From: Methanomassiliicoccaceae archaeon UBA71
GTDB taxonomy: Archaea; Thermoplasmatota; Thermoplasmata; Methanomassiliicoccales; Methanomethylophilaceae
NCBI GenBank assembly: GCA_002504405.1
Contig: DARO01000014.1
Coordinates: 62,001 to 126,000, forward strand
Length of the DNA: 64,000 bases
Direction: 5' to 3'
How positions within the stretch are numbered: the stretch's first letter is position 1; the number at the start of each line of letters is the position of its first letter. The notes beneath the pieces were generated by a model. The model saw nothing but the letters and a program-made list of their open reading frames with translations, was not told where the DNA came from and made no database searches. The translations under genes and the position numbers were made by a program. Below are positions 14,108-22,952 of the stretch, piece after piece.

Positions 14108-16036
14108 ATGTTCGAGATCATCAGAAGGGACGGCCTGGCCAGGATAGGTAAGTTCACCACGAGGTCCGGCACGATAGAGACGCCCGCGCTCCTGCCGGTT
14201 GTGAACCCCAAGATTTGCACCGTTCCCCCCAGGGAGCTGTACGACAGGTTCGGCTTCAAGGCGCTCATCACCAACTCATACATCATACGCAACACCCCCG
14301 CCCTCAAGGAAAAGGCGCAGGAGGTCGGCCTCCATGAGATGCTCGACTTCCCGGGGGTGATAATGACGGACTCCGGGACCTTCCAGAGCCACATGTACGG
14401 CGAGGTGGAGGTGACCAACGAGGAGATCGTTGAGTTCCAGAAGTCCATAGGGACCGACATCGGGACCGTTCTGGACATCTTCACCGAGCCCGACTGGTCC
14501 CACGCCAAGACCAAAGCCTCCCTGGAGACGACCCTCGAGCGCACGCAGAAGGCCTGCGAGATCAAGGGGGAGATGATGATCAACGGGGTGGTCCAGGGAT
14601 CGATATACACCGACCTCAGGGAGTACAGCGCATCCAGGATGGCCACCATGGACGTCGACGTGCATCCCATAGGGGGCGTGGTCCCGCTCATGGAGCAGTA
14701 CAGGTACGCCGAGCTGGTGGACGTGGTCATGTCCTCCAAGAAGGGCCTGAACCCCAACCGCCCCGTTCACCTGTTCGGGGCCGGGCATCCCATGATCCTC
14801 GCCCTTGCAACCCTGATGGGATGCGACCTCTTCGACTCCGCCTCCTACGCCAAGTTCGCCAGGGACGACCGCATAATGTTCCTGGACGGCACGTTCAGGC
14901 TCCAGGACATGCAGACCCTCGACTGCCAGTGCCCCGCATGCAGGGGCCACACCCTCGAGGAGCTCAGGAGGATGGAGAAGGGGAAGCGCACCAAACTCAT
15001 CGCGGAGCACAACCTCTACCAGATCACCCAGGAGCTGGCCCTCGTCAAGAGGTACCTCAGGGAGGGGCGCCTGTGGGAGCTTGCCGAGATCAGGTGCAGG
15101 TCCCACCCCGCCCTGCTGGACGGACTGAGGAGGCTGAAGGAGTACCAGGACCAGATGGAGCTCTACGACCCCATAAGCAGGGAGGGCGCGGTGTTCTACA
15201 CCGGCCCGGAGAGCCGCAACAGGCCGGTGTACAAGCGCTACCTGGACAGGCTCGGGACCAGGTACGTCCCCCCGACGGACAAGGCGGCCCTGTTCCCGGA
15301 CTGCCAGGGGAAGCCCTACAGCAGGCCATACGCCGAGCAGTTCGACAAGGCGCGCAGGGCGGGGTACACCCCGATAGTCGTAACACCCTGGGGGCCGGTC
15401 CCAGCGGAGCTGGATGAGATGTACCCCCTGGCGCAGTCCCTGTTCCCTTCCATACCCGACGAGGAGACCGAGACGGAGTCCGAGAGGATCGCGTTCCAGT
15501 TCCTCAGCATGGCAGGGTTCAGCACCGCCGTGGACTGCGATTCGATCCCTGAGGGCGGAGACGTGGAGTACGATGCCGACAAGCTGAGAGCGAAGGCCGT
15601 GGCAAGGTACCAGTTCGGAATCGAAGCCGCCGATGCCCTTTTCAGGGAGCCGGTTGAACTCGTCACCAGCAGGAAGACCGGCAAGATCAGGAACGTCATA
15701 TCCGACGGGGAGCATGTCCTCTCCATGCGCGCGGGAGACGGGCTCTACACCCTCAGGATGGAGGGGGCGAAGAGGATAGTCTCCGCGGTCCCCGCACCTC
15801 ACATGAGGGTGGCCGTGTCGGATGACGCGGTGCCTTTCGTATCGGAGGGCAAGAACGTGTTCTGCCAGTTCGTCATCTCCTGCGACCCGGAGACCCGTCC
15901 CATGGAGGAGGTCATAGTCACCGACAAGGACGACAGACCCATCGCGACGGGGCGCGCGTTCCTGATAGAGTCCGAGATGAGGCAGATGAAGAAGGGCATG
16001 GCCGTGAAGGTCAGGTCCGGCTCGGACGACGAGTGA
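14108..16036 (+). CDS. tgtA: Archaeosine tRNA-guanine transglycosylase TgtA
   Basis: 642 residues. Exchanges guanine 15 of archaeal tRNAs for preQ0, the first step to archaeosine. The N-terminal catalytic TIM barrel (about 1-350) shows TDSGTFQSH with the catalytic Asp, GGVVPLMEQYRY, LFGAGHPM and the zinc site CQCPAC...H (around 276-288). Middle and C-terminal domains follow, ending in a PUA domain (about 560-640, PHMRVAVSDDAVPFV..G), so this is the full-length archaeal type rather than the split form. Single-gene unit with its own promoter. Start fixed by TATA spacing. Confidence 0.95.
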   Translation: MFEIIRRDGLARIGKFTTRSGTIETPALLPVVNPKICTVPPRELYDRFGFKALITNSYIIRNTPALKEKAQEVGLHEMLDFPGVIMTDSGTFQSHMYGEVEVTNEEIVEFQKSIGTDIGTVLDIFTEPDWSHAKTKASLETTLERTQKACEIKGEMMINGVVQGSIYTDLREYSASRMATMDVDVHPIGGVVPLMEQYRYAELVDVVMSSKKGLNPNRPVHLFGAGHPMILALATLMGCDLFDSASYAKFARDDRIMFLDGTFRLQDMQTLDCQCPACRGHTLEELRRMEKGKRTKLIAEHNLYQITQELALVKRYLREGRLWELAEIRCRSHPALLDGLRRLKEYQDQMELYDPISREGAVFYTGPESRNRPVYKRYLDRLGTRYVPPTDKAALFPDCQGKPYSRPYAEQFDKARRAGYTPIVVTPWGPVPAELDEMYPLAQSLFPSIPDEETETESERIAFQFLSMAGFSTAVDCDSIPEGGDVEYDADKLRAKAVARYQFGIEAADALFREPVELVTSRKTGKIRNVISDGEHVLSMRAGDGLYTLRMEGAKRIVSAVPAPHMRVAVSDDAVPFVSEGKNVFCQFVISCDPETRPMEEVIVTDKDDRPIATGRAFLIESEMRQMKKGMAVKVRSGSDDE

Positions 16037-16052
16037 AACGCTTACTATTGCC

Positions 16053-16078
16053 GGGCCGGCGCCGTCCGATGCCGGCCC
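16053..16078 (+). terminator. GC-rich hairpin after tgtA
   Basis: GGGCCGGC (16053-16060) pairs with GCCGGCCC (16071-16078) around a 10-base loop, 17 bases after the tgtA stop. Likely terminator. Confidence 0.4.
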
Positions 16079-16121
16079 TGGCAACTTTTATCCGACAGCT
16101 AGGAGTTCCATACAGCAGACC

Positions 16122-17546
16122 ATGCTGTACACCCTGTTCCAAGCGATACTGATCACCATCGTATTCCCCTACTTTGCGACGGCGTTCATGACCGGGAGGA
16201 CCCTGGAGCGCAGATTGCCGCTACCAGCCACGGTTGCTGTCTGGATACTAGTGTTCCTGCTGTCGTACGGCGCGTGCTACGTACTGGTGGGCAGAGTCGT
16301 ACCCATCATCGACGACCCGAGGCTTAGCCTTCTCACCCCGGGAGAGGTGGACAACACCGTCCTGATCAGCAACCTCACCCTGACGGCCCTCTGCATCATG
16401 ACGACCCTGTGCCTGTACAGGGGAAGCCTGTCCTCGAGAATCATGGTCTCCCTCCTCTACTCGGCCATTTGCTTCACCACCTTCATCGGGATAGACACCC
16501 TGCTCACGGCGACGGATCTGAAGTCCCTGAACGGCGACAACATCCGCAACTCTGCGAGGCACATCGTCGCCACGATGGTCATCTACATACCGCTGTCCAT
16601 GTGGCTTCCGGGGAGGATGAGATGGGTGATCCGCTCCACGGACGGGCATGTGGGAAGGTACATACCCGCACTAGTGGTGATGTTCGTGGTCTTTGTTATG
16701 AACTATTCCATCCTGATGTACGGTGGCAACGACGACACCCGGGGGATGGTGATGGACGCGATGGTGGTCACGATGAGCATCCTGTGCATCTACCTCATAC
16801 TGGCGAAGCTCGACGGGGAGATCCGCATAGACGAGTACCGGAGGGACCTGGATGCGGCCACGGTGATACAGAGGTCGTGCCTTCCGAACAGGAGCGTTCT
16901 CGAAGGCATCGAAAGCGCAGACGTGAACGCCCTCATGATCCCCGCCAAGGAGGTGGGCGGAGACTTCTACGACGTCATCCCTCTGGATGGCGGCGGATGC
17001 GCAATCATAGTCGCCGATGTCTCGGGCAAGGGGATGCCGGCTGCAATGTTCGCGATGCGGGCGAAGACCCTGGTGTCCGAGAGGCTCCGGAGCGGCGACG
17101 GAGCGGCGGCCTGCCTCGATTCCGTCAACAGGTCCCTGATGGAGGGCAACGCGGGGAACATGTTCGTCACCATGCTGCTGTGCATCCTGGATCCGGACGG
17201 CGGAATCTCGTACTGCTGCGCCGGCCACCCCTCGCCGCTCATCCGCAGAGAGGGCCTTGTCCGGGAGGCGGAGACCGTCAGAGGACGGATGCTGGGGGTC
17301 CTGCCGGCAACGTACAGCGAGGGAAGGATGGAGCTGGAGCCTGGGGACACGCTGCTGATGTTCACCGACGGCGCCACGGACGCGGAGGACCCGTCTGGGG
17401 AGCAGTTCGGGATGGACAGACTGATGCGGGCGTTCTCCGCGGCGGGGGACGACCCGTGCAGAGGCATATCGTCATCGATCGGATCGTTCTCGCAGGGAGT
17501 GGAGAGAACGGACGACCTGACTCTCATGAGCATATCCATCAGATGA
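16122..17546 (+). CDS. Membrane SpoIIE/RsbU-type PP2C serine phosphatase
   Basis: 474 residues. Seven hydrophobic segments (about 3-25, 36-57, 80-99, 107-128, 148-164, 181-199, 209-229) are followed by a short linker and a SpoIIE-type PP2C phosphatase (about 245-474). Metal-binding acids are present in GGDFYD (279-284), DVSGKG (299-304) and FTDGATDAED. In bacteria such enzymes dephosphorylate a STAS-domain protein to switch an RsbW-type kinase; a STAS gene and an RsbW-like gene follow directly. The membrane part could sense a signal. It opens a six-gene plus-strand cluster (16122-24649). The physiological signal is unknown. Confidence 0.88.
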   Translation: MLYTLFQAILITIVFPYFATAFMTGRTLERRLPLPATVAVWILVFLLSYGACYVLVGRVVPIIDDPRLSLLTPGEVDNTVLISNLTLTALCIMTTLCLYRGSLSSRIMVSLLYSAICFTTFIGIDTLLTATDLKSLNGDNIRNSARHIVATMVIYIPLSMWLPGRMRWVIRSTDGHVGRYIPALVVMFVVFVMNYSILMYGGNDDTRGMVMDAMVVTMSILCIYLILAKLDGEIRIDEYRRDLDAATVIQRSCLPNRSVLEGIESADVNALMIPAKEVGGDFYDVIPLDGGGCAIIVADVSGKGMPAAMFAMRAKTLVSERLRSGDGAAACLDSVNRSLMEGNAGNMFVTMLLCILDPDGGISYCCAGHPSPLIRREGLVREAETVRGRMLGVLPATYSEGRMELEPGDTLLMFTDGATDAEDPSGEQFGMDRLMRAFSAAGDDPCRGISSSIGSFSQGVERTDDLTLMSISIR

Positions 17547-17573
17547 CCGCCGGTCCGCGCGAATCAATCTCGC

Positions 17574-17581
17574 TTAAAAGT
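17574..17581 (+). promoter_or_regulatory. Internal TATA box before the STAS gene
   Basis: TTAAAAGT lies 24 bases (centre) before ATG 17601, in the 54-base gap after the phosphatase gene. The STAS and downstream genes could therefore also be transcribed independently of the phosphatase. Confidence 0.5.
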
Positions 17582-17600
17582 AACACATCGATATCCGATC

Positions 17601-17885
17601 ATGAATGTGAAGATCGCTCCTGCGGGAGACGACACAGTGGTGCATGTCTCCGGGAAACTGAACACCGTGACCGCCCCGGAGTTCGACAGGTACCTTGCGG
17701 ACATACCGGACAGCGCCTCGGTGTCCGTGGACATGTCGGATCTGGAGTTCATATCCAGTGCGGGCATCCGCTCCATTGTCGGACTGACCAAGAGACTGGA
17801 CGGACGCGTCAGAGTGGTGAACTCGAAGGGCCTGGTGCGCGAGGTGTTCGTGGTATCCGGCATACAGGACATCCTGGGGGACTGA
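17601..17885 (+). CDS. STAS-domain anti-sigma-factor-antagonist-like protein (SpoIIAA/RsbV type)
   Basis: 94 residues, a complete STAS domain. It shows VVHVSGKLNTVTAPEF, the strand VSVDMSDLEFISSAG and GIRSIVGL. Ser53 in ISSAG aligns with the phosphorylated Ser of RsbV. It should be phosphorylated by an RsbW-like kinase and dephosphorylated by the SpoIIE-type enzyme encoded upstream. The gene ends one base before the RsbW-GNAT gene. Archaea have no sigma factors, so the controlled target must be something else, perhaps another gene of this cluster. Confidence 0.9.
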   Translation: MNVKIAPAGDDTVVHVSGKLNTVTAPEFDRYLADIPDSASVSVDMSDLEFISSAGIRSIVGLTKRLDGRVRVVNSKGLVREVFVVSGIQDILGD

Positions 17886-17886
17886 C

Positions 17887-19323
17887 ATGGAGCTCATCCG
17901 CGTGACGGTCCGCGCCGAGCCGCAATCCATTCCGATAGTCCAGGACATCATCAGATACTATGCCGGAATACAGGACCTTCCCGCGGATGATATCGAGAGG
18001 TTCCTCGTGACCGTGGAAGAGGCGATGACCCAGGTCATCGAATACGGATTCCCCGGAAGGCCGGAGTCCACATTCGATGTCAAGCTGGAGATCGAGGGGC
18101 TCGACCTGGTGATCACCATCACCGACAAGGGCATGCCCTACGACTACGAGAAGCTCGAGAGCATCCCCGAGGGGCTGCTGTCGGTCAAGCTGCTCAAGGG
18201 ATTCGCCGACCGCGTCTCGCTGACCCTCAACGGGATCGATGGCAGGACCCAGGTGCTGATGAAGCACCTGTCCGCACTCCCGGTGTACGAGAGGTCGGGG
18301 GCGCAGCCCCTGAAGTGCACCGCCTGCCCCCCTGAGGGGACCCCTCCGGTAGAGCCGGACTTCCACATACTGCGCAGGGAGGAGGCCATCGAGGTCGCTC
18401 AGTGCATGTACGACGAGTTCGGATACACGTATCCGCATGAGATCGTCTACCATCCCGACGAGTTCTACGAGTCGGTGCTCAGGGGCGAGTGCATATCGAT
18501 GGTCGCCGCAGGGCCGGACGGGAAGGTGATGGGGCACGTGGCGCTGGTCAGGTCCCCGGCGCTGAAGGGGTCGGTGGAGCTGTGCATGGCGGTGGTCCGC
18601 AAATCGTGCCGCGGGGGATCGGTCATGGGGAGGCTGGCCCAGCGGATGATCGACCACGCCAGGACCCTCGACATCACGTCGGTCAACGCCCTTCCCGTGG
18701 TGTACCATGTGTACACCCAGAAGATCTGCAACAAGCAGGGCATGGGGCCGAGCGGCTTCGAGTTCAACGTTATGGAGGAGGAGCTGTCCACATCGTTCGA
18801 GCAGGGCATGAGGGCCAGCCTGGGACTGGCGTGCCTGCCGCTGCGCATGACCAGTAGGACCGTCCACGTCAGGAGGGAGGCCGCCGGGATCGCGGAATAC
18901 GTGTCAGAGCATTCCGGGCTGGAGAGGGAGGTCGTGATCGTGGACAAAGACCCGCCCGCGACCGGGGAGACGGACATATCCGTGGAGTACGACCCCCGCA
19001 CGAGCACTGGCAGGATCATGATAAGGTCGGTCGGGGAGGACGTGGTCCACAAGCTAAAGACGATGGACCGCTTCCTCAGATCCCAGGGATGCAAGGCCAT
19101 CAACCTGCTGATCGCCACAGGATCCGAGAGGTCGGTGCTGGCGTACGACGCCGCCAGACCTCTAGGATACTTCTGCACGGGGCTGTTCACAGGCTGCGAG
19201 GACGACGACTACCTGATGATGGAGAACGTCGTCTTCGCCACGGTCGACTTCGATTCCCTGTCCACGATAGAGCCGTTCACGGGGCTCCTGTCAATTATTA
19301 GGGAGGCTGCCTCGGATGAGTGA
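17887..19323 (+). CDS. RsbW-like GHKL ATPase fused to GNAT-like region
   Basis: 478 residues. Residues ~1-130 form an HATPase_c_2 domain: N-box VEEAMTQV (44-50), G1-like TDKGMP (79-84) and G2-like GLLSVKLLKG (96-105). The usual N-box Asn is Gln49, so ATP or Mg binding may be weakened. Residues ~155-300 look like a GNAT acetyltransferase (FHILRREEAIEVAQCMY.EFGYTY, GHVALVRSP, ELCMAVVRKSCRGGSVMGRL as the acetyl-CoA loop). The remaining ~180 residues are less clear, perhaps a second degenerate GNAT repeat. Such RsbW-GNAT fusions occur in bacterial regulatory clusters. It overlaps the LuxE-like gene by eight bases. Confidence 0.8.
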   Translation: MELIRVTVRAEPQSIPIVQDIIRYYAGIQDLPADDIERFLVTVEEAMTQVIEYGFPGRPESTFDVKLEIEGLDLVITITDKGMPYDYEKLESIPEGLLSVKLLKGFADRVSLTLNGIDGRTQVLMKHLSALPVYERSGAQPLKCTACPPEGTPPVEPDFHILRREEAIEVAQCMYDEFGYTYPHEIVYHPDEFYESVLRGECISMVAAGPDGKVMGHVALVRSPALKGSVELCMAVVRKSCRGGSVMGRLAQRMIDHARTLDITSVNALPVVYHVYTQKICNKQGMGPSGFEFNVMEEELSTSFEQGMRASLGLACLPLRMTSRTVHVRREAAGIAEYVSEHSGLEREVVIVDKDPPATGETDISVEYDPRTSTGRIMIRSVGEDVVHKLKTMDRFLRSQGCKAINLLIATGSERSVLAYDAARPLGYFCTGLFTGCEDDDYLMMENVVFATVDFDSLSTIEPFTGLLSIIREAASDE

Positions 19324-20500
19324 TGCCCCCGATTACCACATCCGCAGGCTGGGGTCGGAGGACCCCCGCCTCCCGAAGGAGCTGGATGCGGTCCAGAGGC
19401 TGTGGGCCCATGAAGACCCGTTCGACATCGAGGGGACGGACGACACCTTCGCCGAGGCGATGAGGCAGATAACCGCATGGCACGCCGCCAGATGCCCGTA
19501 CTACGCCGACTGGCTTAGGAGGAACTCCTTCGAGCCCGGCTCCATACGCACGGTGGACGACATCGGACGCATACCGTTCCTCCACGCGAACTTCTACAAG
19601 ACCCATACCATCAAGTCCGTCGCCGACGAGGACATAGTGATCACCCTGACATCCTCGGGGACGTCCGGGCAGAAGACTCAGATGTTCTTCGACGAATGGA
19701 CCATCAACGCATCCGACAAGTCCGCCGATGTGCAGTTCGGATGGTACGGCAGGATCACGGACGAGCCCACCAACTTCATGATGTACTCGTACGAACCCGC
19801 GCCCGGGGTGAACACCGGCACCCTGCGCACCAGGCAGATGATGCGCAGGTACGCGCCGGAGAACGACCTGGAGTACGCGCTCAAGTTCAACGGCAGCGGC
19901 CACGACTTCGACCTCTTCGGCAGCATCGAGGCCCTGAAGAGGTTCGAGGTCGACGGGAAGCCTGTGAGGATCCTCGGATTCCCCGCGTTCCTGTACTTCA
20001 CGCTGGAGAGGATGGAGGAGATGGGGATGCCGCCCCTGAGGCTGAACCCGGATTCGCTGGTCATGATGGGCGGCGGATGGAAGGGGTTCGTGGACAAGCA
20101 GCTGTCCCCGGCGGAGTTCCGCGACTACATAGAGGAGCGCCTGGGCCTCCCCCACACCTGCTGCCACGAGACCTACGGGGCCGTGGAGCACGGGGTCGCC
20201 TACACGGACTGCGACGACCATCACCTCCATGTGCCGATCTACAGCCGCGTGGTGATCCGCGACCCAGTCACCCTGGAGCCGGTCCCAGACGGACAGCCGG
20301 GGTTCATGAACGTCATCTCGCCGATGAACACGGGGGTGCCCGTCCCCAGCCTGCTCCTCGGCGACATGGGAAGGAAGCATCCGGCAGGGTCGTGCGGATG
20401 CGGCAACCCCGCCCCGTGGTTCGAGATCCTGGGAAGGGCGGGCACCAGCAAGAACAGGAGCTGCGCGATAGCCGCTTCGGAGCTCCTGAGGAGGCGCTGA
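19316..20500 (+). CDS. LuxE-like acyl-protein synthetase
   Basis: 394 residues, LuxE family (acyl-protein synthetase, adenylate-forming). The adenylate loop is LTSSGTSGQKT (about residues 103-113), preceded by the typical LuxE start YYADWLRR..F.P..I.....IP.LHANFYKTH. Later motifs are FPAFLYF, MMGGGWKG, CCHETYGAVEHG and LLGDMGRKHPAGSCGCG. In luminous bacteria LuxE activates fatty acid and passes it to the reductase LuxC; a LuxC-containing gene follows after one base. No luciferase subunits are present. The substrate acid is unknown. It starts inside the previous gene (ATGAGTGA overlap). Confidence 0.88.
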   Translation: MSDAPDYHIRRLGSEDPRLPKELDAVQRLWAHEDPFDIEGTDDTFAEAMRQITAWHAARCPYYADWLRRNSFEPGSIRTVDDIGRIPFLHANFYKTHTIKSVADEDIVITLTSSGTSGQKTQMFFDEWTINASDKSADVQFGWYGRITDEPTNFMMYSYEPAPGVNTGTLRTRQMMRRYAPENDLEYALKFNGSGHDFDLFGSIEALKRFEVDGKPVRILGFPAFLYFTLERMEEMGMPPLRLNPDSLVMMGGGWKGFVDKQLSPAEFRDYIEERLGLPHTCCHETYGAVEHGVAYTDCDDHHLHVPIYSRVVIRDPVTLEPVPDGQPGFMNVISPMNTGVPVPSLLLGDMGRKHPAGSCGCGNPAPWFEILGRAGTSKNRSCAIAASELLRRR

Positions 20501-20501
20501 C

Positions 20502-22952
20502 ATGTCGCACATCTGGAGAGGCAGGAAGGTGGAGTCCCTGGAGGGGCTCCTCGAGAGATTGGATTCGGAGATAGAGGCGACCCTGGACTCCCCGCTCGAC
20601 ATCAACGAGGTCCTGGACTCATGCGACTCCCTGTCCCGCAGGATACTCGCCGGCAGAACCGATGGCCTCAGGGAGGCACTGATCAGGGACGGGTCCCCGG
20701 ACCCGGACTCCGTGCTGCAGGGGCTGGCCGGGAACCTGTCCCGCGAGGCCATGGTCCGCAAGCTCATATCAGAGCTGGGGACGGACGACCCGTTCGAGAT
20801 GAGGAGGGTCGGGGCAAGGAACCAGCACTACGAGGCATGGAGCCCCGTCGGGGTGCTGCTCCACATCACGGCCGGGAACTCCCCCATCGTCGCTCCCATG
20901 GCTACCGTCGAGGGGCTGCTGACTGGGAACATCAACCTGGTGAAGGTCGCCAGCAACCTGGGCGATTTCGCCACCGAGGTCCTTCTGGACCTATGCCGCG
21001 TGCCGTCCATAGCAGAGCGCGTGTACCTCCTGAGGGTCAGCTCGTCCGACAAGGCGACCATGGGCGCCCTCATGTCCAGGGCGGACTGCATAAGCGCCTG
21101 GGGAGGCGAGGAGGCCATCGAGGCCATTCGCAGGGAGGCCCCCCGCGGAACACCCGTGGTGGAGTGGGGGCACAAGATAAGCTTCGCGTACGTGTCCCCC
21201 AGCCGCTTCGACGCCGAGACCGCGTGGATGATCGCCCAGAGCGTATGCAGGAACGAGCAGCAGTCCTGCTCCAGCCCTCAGTGCGTGCTGCTGGACACCG
21301 AGTCCAGGGAGGACGTGGACAGGATGGCCTCCCTGCTGGCGGAGGCCCTCGAAAGGGCCAAGTCGGAGCTGCCCCGCGTCGCGCCCGAACCGGCGGAGGC
21401 GGCGGAGGTGACCACGGTCACCCTGCTCCACAGGAGCGACCTGTACTACAACGACGGGGACGTGATAGAGGACCCAGACCACACCTACAGGATCCTGGTG
21501 AGCTACGGGACCAGATTCATGCCGTCCCCCCTCTTCAGGACCGTCTGGCTGTCCCCACTGCCGCGCGGGAGGCTCACTTCCGGGCTGAGGGACATGCGCA
21601 GGTACCTCCAGACGGCGGGGCTCGCATGCTCCCTGCAGGAGCTGGAGGGGATCTCGTCCGCGCTGTACCGCGCGGGCGTCCAGAGGATAACCCCCGTCGA
21701 CTCCATGAGCGCCAGCTACCCCGGCGAGCCGCATGACGGCGGGTACGCCCTCCCGAGATTCCTGAGGAGGGTGTCCATGCGCGTGGACGAGCCTATGAAC
21801 GGCATCGTCTCCATGAGGGAGCTCAGGCGCCCCGACAACACCGCCCCCACCGGACCCATCCAGGGGAAGAAGGACTACCCTCCCATACCCGACGACGGGG
21901 TGCGCGTCCTGACCAAGAGCGGCGGCACGACCGGGGAGCCCGTGTTCTGCGGCTACAGCGAGGGGGACTACAGGAGATACATAGTGGAGCCCGGGTTCAA
22001 GTCTATGATGGCCCTGGGCCTGGACCCCGAGAACGATGTGGTCGCGGACCTGCTGAAGGCCGGCAGCCTCTACGGGGGCATGAACTTCTTCATCTCGATA
22101 TTCGACAGGATGCAGGTCAAGAACCTGAACATAAGCGGCCTGGACGACGTCGAGCAGGTGGCGAGGTTCATGATCAAGGGTCGCGCCACCGCAGTCCTGG
22201 GCGCCCCCAGCTACATCATGAGGGTGTTCAGGGAGAACCACGACGCCCTCAAGGAGTATGGGAGGGTCAGGAAGATCTTCTACGGGGGCGAGATGTTCTC
22301 CTCCGGCCAGGTGAAATGGCTCGAGGAGGAGTTCGGCATCGAGAGCATACAGTCCATTCTCTACGGGGCAAACGAGACCGGGACCATGGGGTACTGCTGC
22401 CAGTGGTGCGACAGGAACGAGTTCCACCTGAACAGCGAGATACAGAAGCTGGAGATCCTCAAGATGGACAGCGACGAGCCCGTGGACGAGGGCGAGGCCG
22501 GGAGGCTGATGTTCACCGGATACCTCAGGGAGGAGGGCCGCACCAGCAGGTACGAGATCGGGGACATGGGGGAGTGGATCGCGGGCGACTGCCCGTGCGG
22601 CAGGCTCGAGCCCAGGTACAGGCTCCTCGGGAGGTACGGGGACGTCATGCGCATAGGCGGGACGTTCTTCAACGTCCGCAGGATATCGAAGATCCTCAAC
22701 GATGTCGCCGGATACTGCGGCAACATGCAGATCATCCTGGAGAACGACGGCCTGAGGGACAGGATGGTGGTGTGCATCGACTCGGACCTGGACGAGGACG
22801 CGGCGCTGGACGCGCTGCTGTCCGAATACGACTCCTTTGCCAAGACCGTCCCGTCCGGCCTGATGGAGCTGGAGTTCAGGAACGTGGGTACGGACGGCTT
22901 CGTGATCAACGCGAACAGCCTGAAGATGACCCCGGTGGTGGACAGGAGATGA
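20502..22952 (+). CDS. Fusion of LuxC acyl-CoA reductase and CapK/phenylacetate-CoA-ligase-like adenylating domain
   Basis: 816 residues. Residues ~1-430 are LuxC-like: VGVLLHITAGNSP (residues 116-128), a nucleotide-binding stretch, and the likely catalytic Cys256 in QQSCSSPQC. Residues ~445-816 form a second module of the CapK/PaaK (coenzyme F390 synthetase-like) adenylating family, with LTKSGGTTGEP (470-480), FYGGEMFSSGQ, YGANETGTMGY and DMGEWIAGDCPCGRL. One chain could activate an acid and reduce the acyl group to an aldehyde with NADPH. The gene overlaps the MATE gene start by four bases. Substrate and product are not known. Confidence 0.85.
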   Translation: MSHIWRGRKVESLEGLLERLDSEIEATLDSPLDINEVLDSCDSLSRRILAGRTDGLREALIRDGSPDPDSVLQGLAGNLSREAMVRKLISELGTDDPFEMRRVGARNQHYEAWSPVGVLLHITAGNSPIVAPMATVEGLLTGNINLVKVASNLGDFATEVLLDLCRVPSIAERVYLLRVSSSDKATMGALMSRADCISAWGGEEAIEAIRREAPRGTPVVEWGHKISFAYVSPSRFDAETAWMIAQSVCRNEQQSCSSPQCVLLDTESREDVDRMASLLAEALERAKSELPRVAPEPAEAAEVTTVTLLHRSDLYYNDGDVIEDPDHTYRILVSYGTRFMPSPLFRTVWLSPLPRGRLTSGLRDMRRYLQTAGLACSLQELEGISSALYRAGVQRITPVDSMSASYPGEPHDGGYALPRFLRRVSMRVDEPMNGIVSMRELRRPDNTAPTGPIQGKKDYPPIPDDGVRVLTKSGGTTGEPVFCGYSEGDYRRYIVEPGFKSMMALGLDPENDVVADLLKAGSLYGGMNFFISIFDRMQVKNLNISGLDDVEQVARFMIKGRATAVLGAPSYIMRVFRENHDALKEYGRVRKIFYGGEMFSSGQVKWLEEEFGIESIQSILYGANETGTMGYCCQWCDRNEFHLNSEIQKLEILKMDSDEPVDEGEAGRLMFTGYLREEGRTSRYEIGDMGEWIAGDCPCGRLEPRYRLLGRYGDVMRIGGTFFNVRRISKILNDVAGYCGNMQIILENDGLRDRMVVCIDSDLDEDAALDALLSEYDSFAKTVPSGLMELEFRNVGTDGFVINANSLKMTPVVDRR

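Noticed and set aside
14276..16084. A 602-codon open frame on the minus strand opposite tgtA
   Set aside because: It lies entirely antisense to a conserved gene, is rich in Val/Leu/Gly/Arg/His as expected from reversed GC-rich codons, and shows no family motif.
17601..19323. Classical sigma-factor control
   Set aside because: No sigma factor gene is present and archaea transcribe with TBP/TFB; the target of the switch must be another protein.
22316..22948. An N-terminal extension of about 210 residues on the MATE protein
   Set aside because: The extension is an out-of-frame reading of the LuxC-fusion gene; the ATGA overlap at 22949 and the MATE N-terminus define the start.
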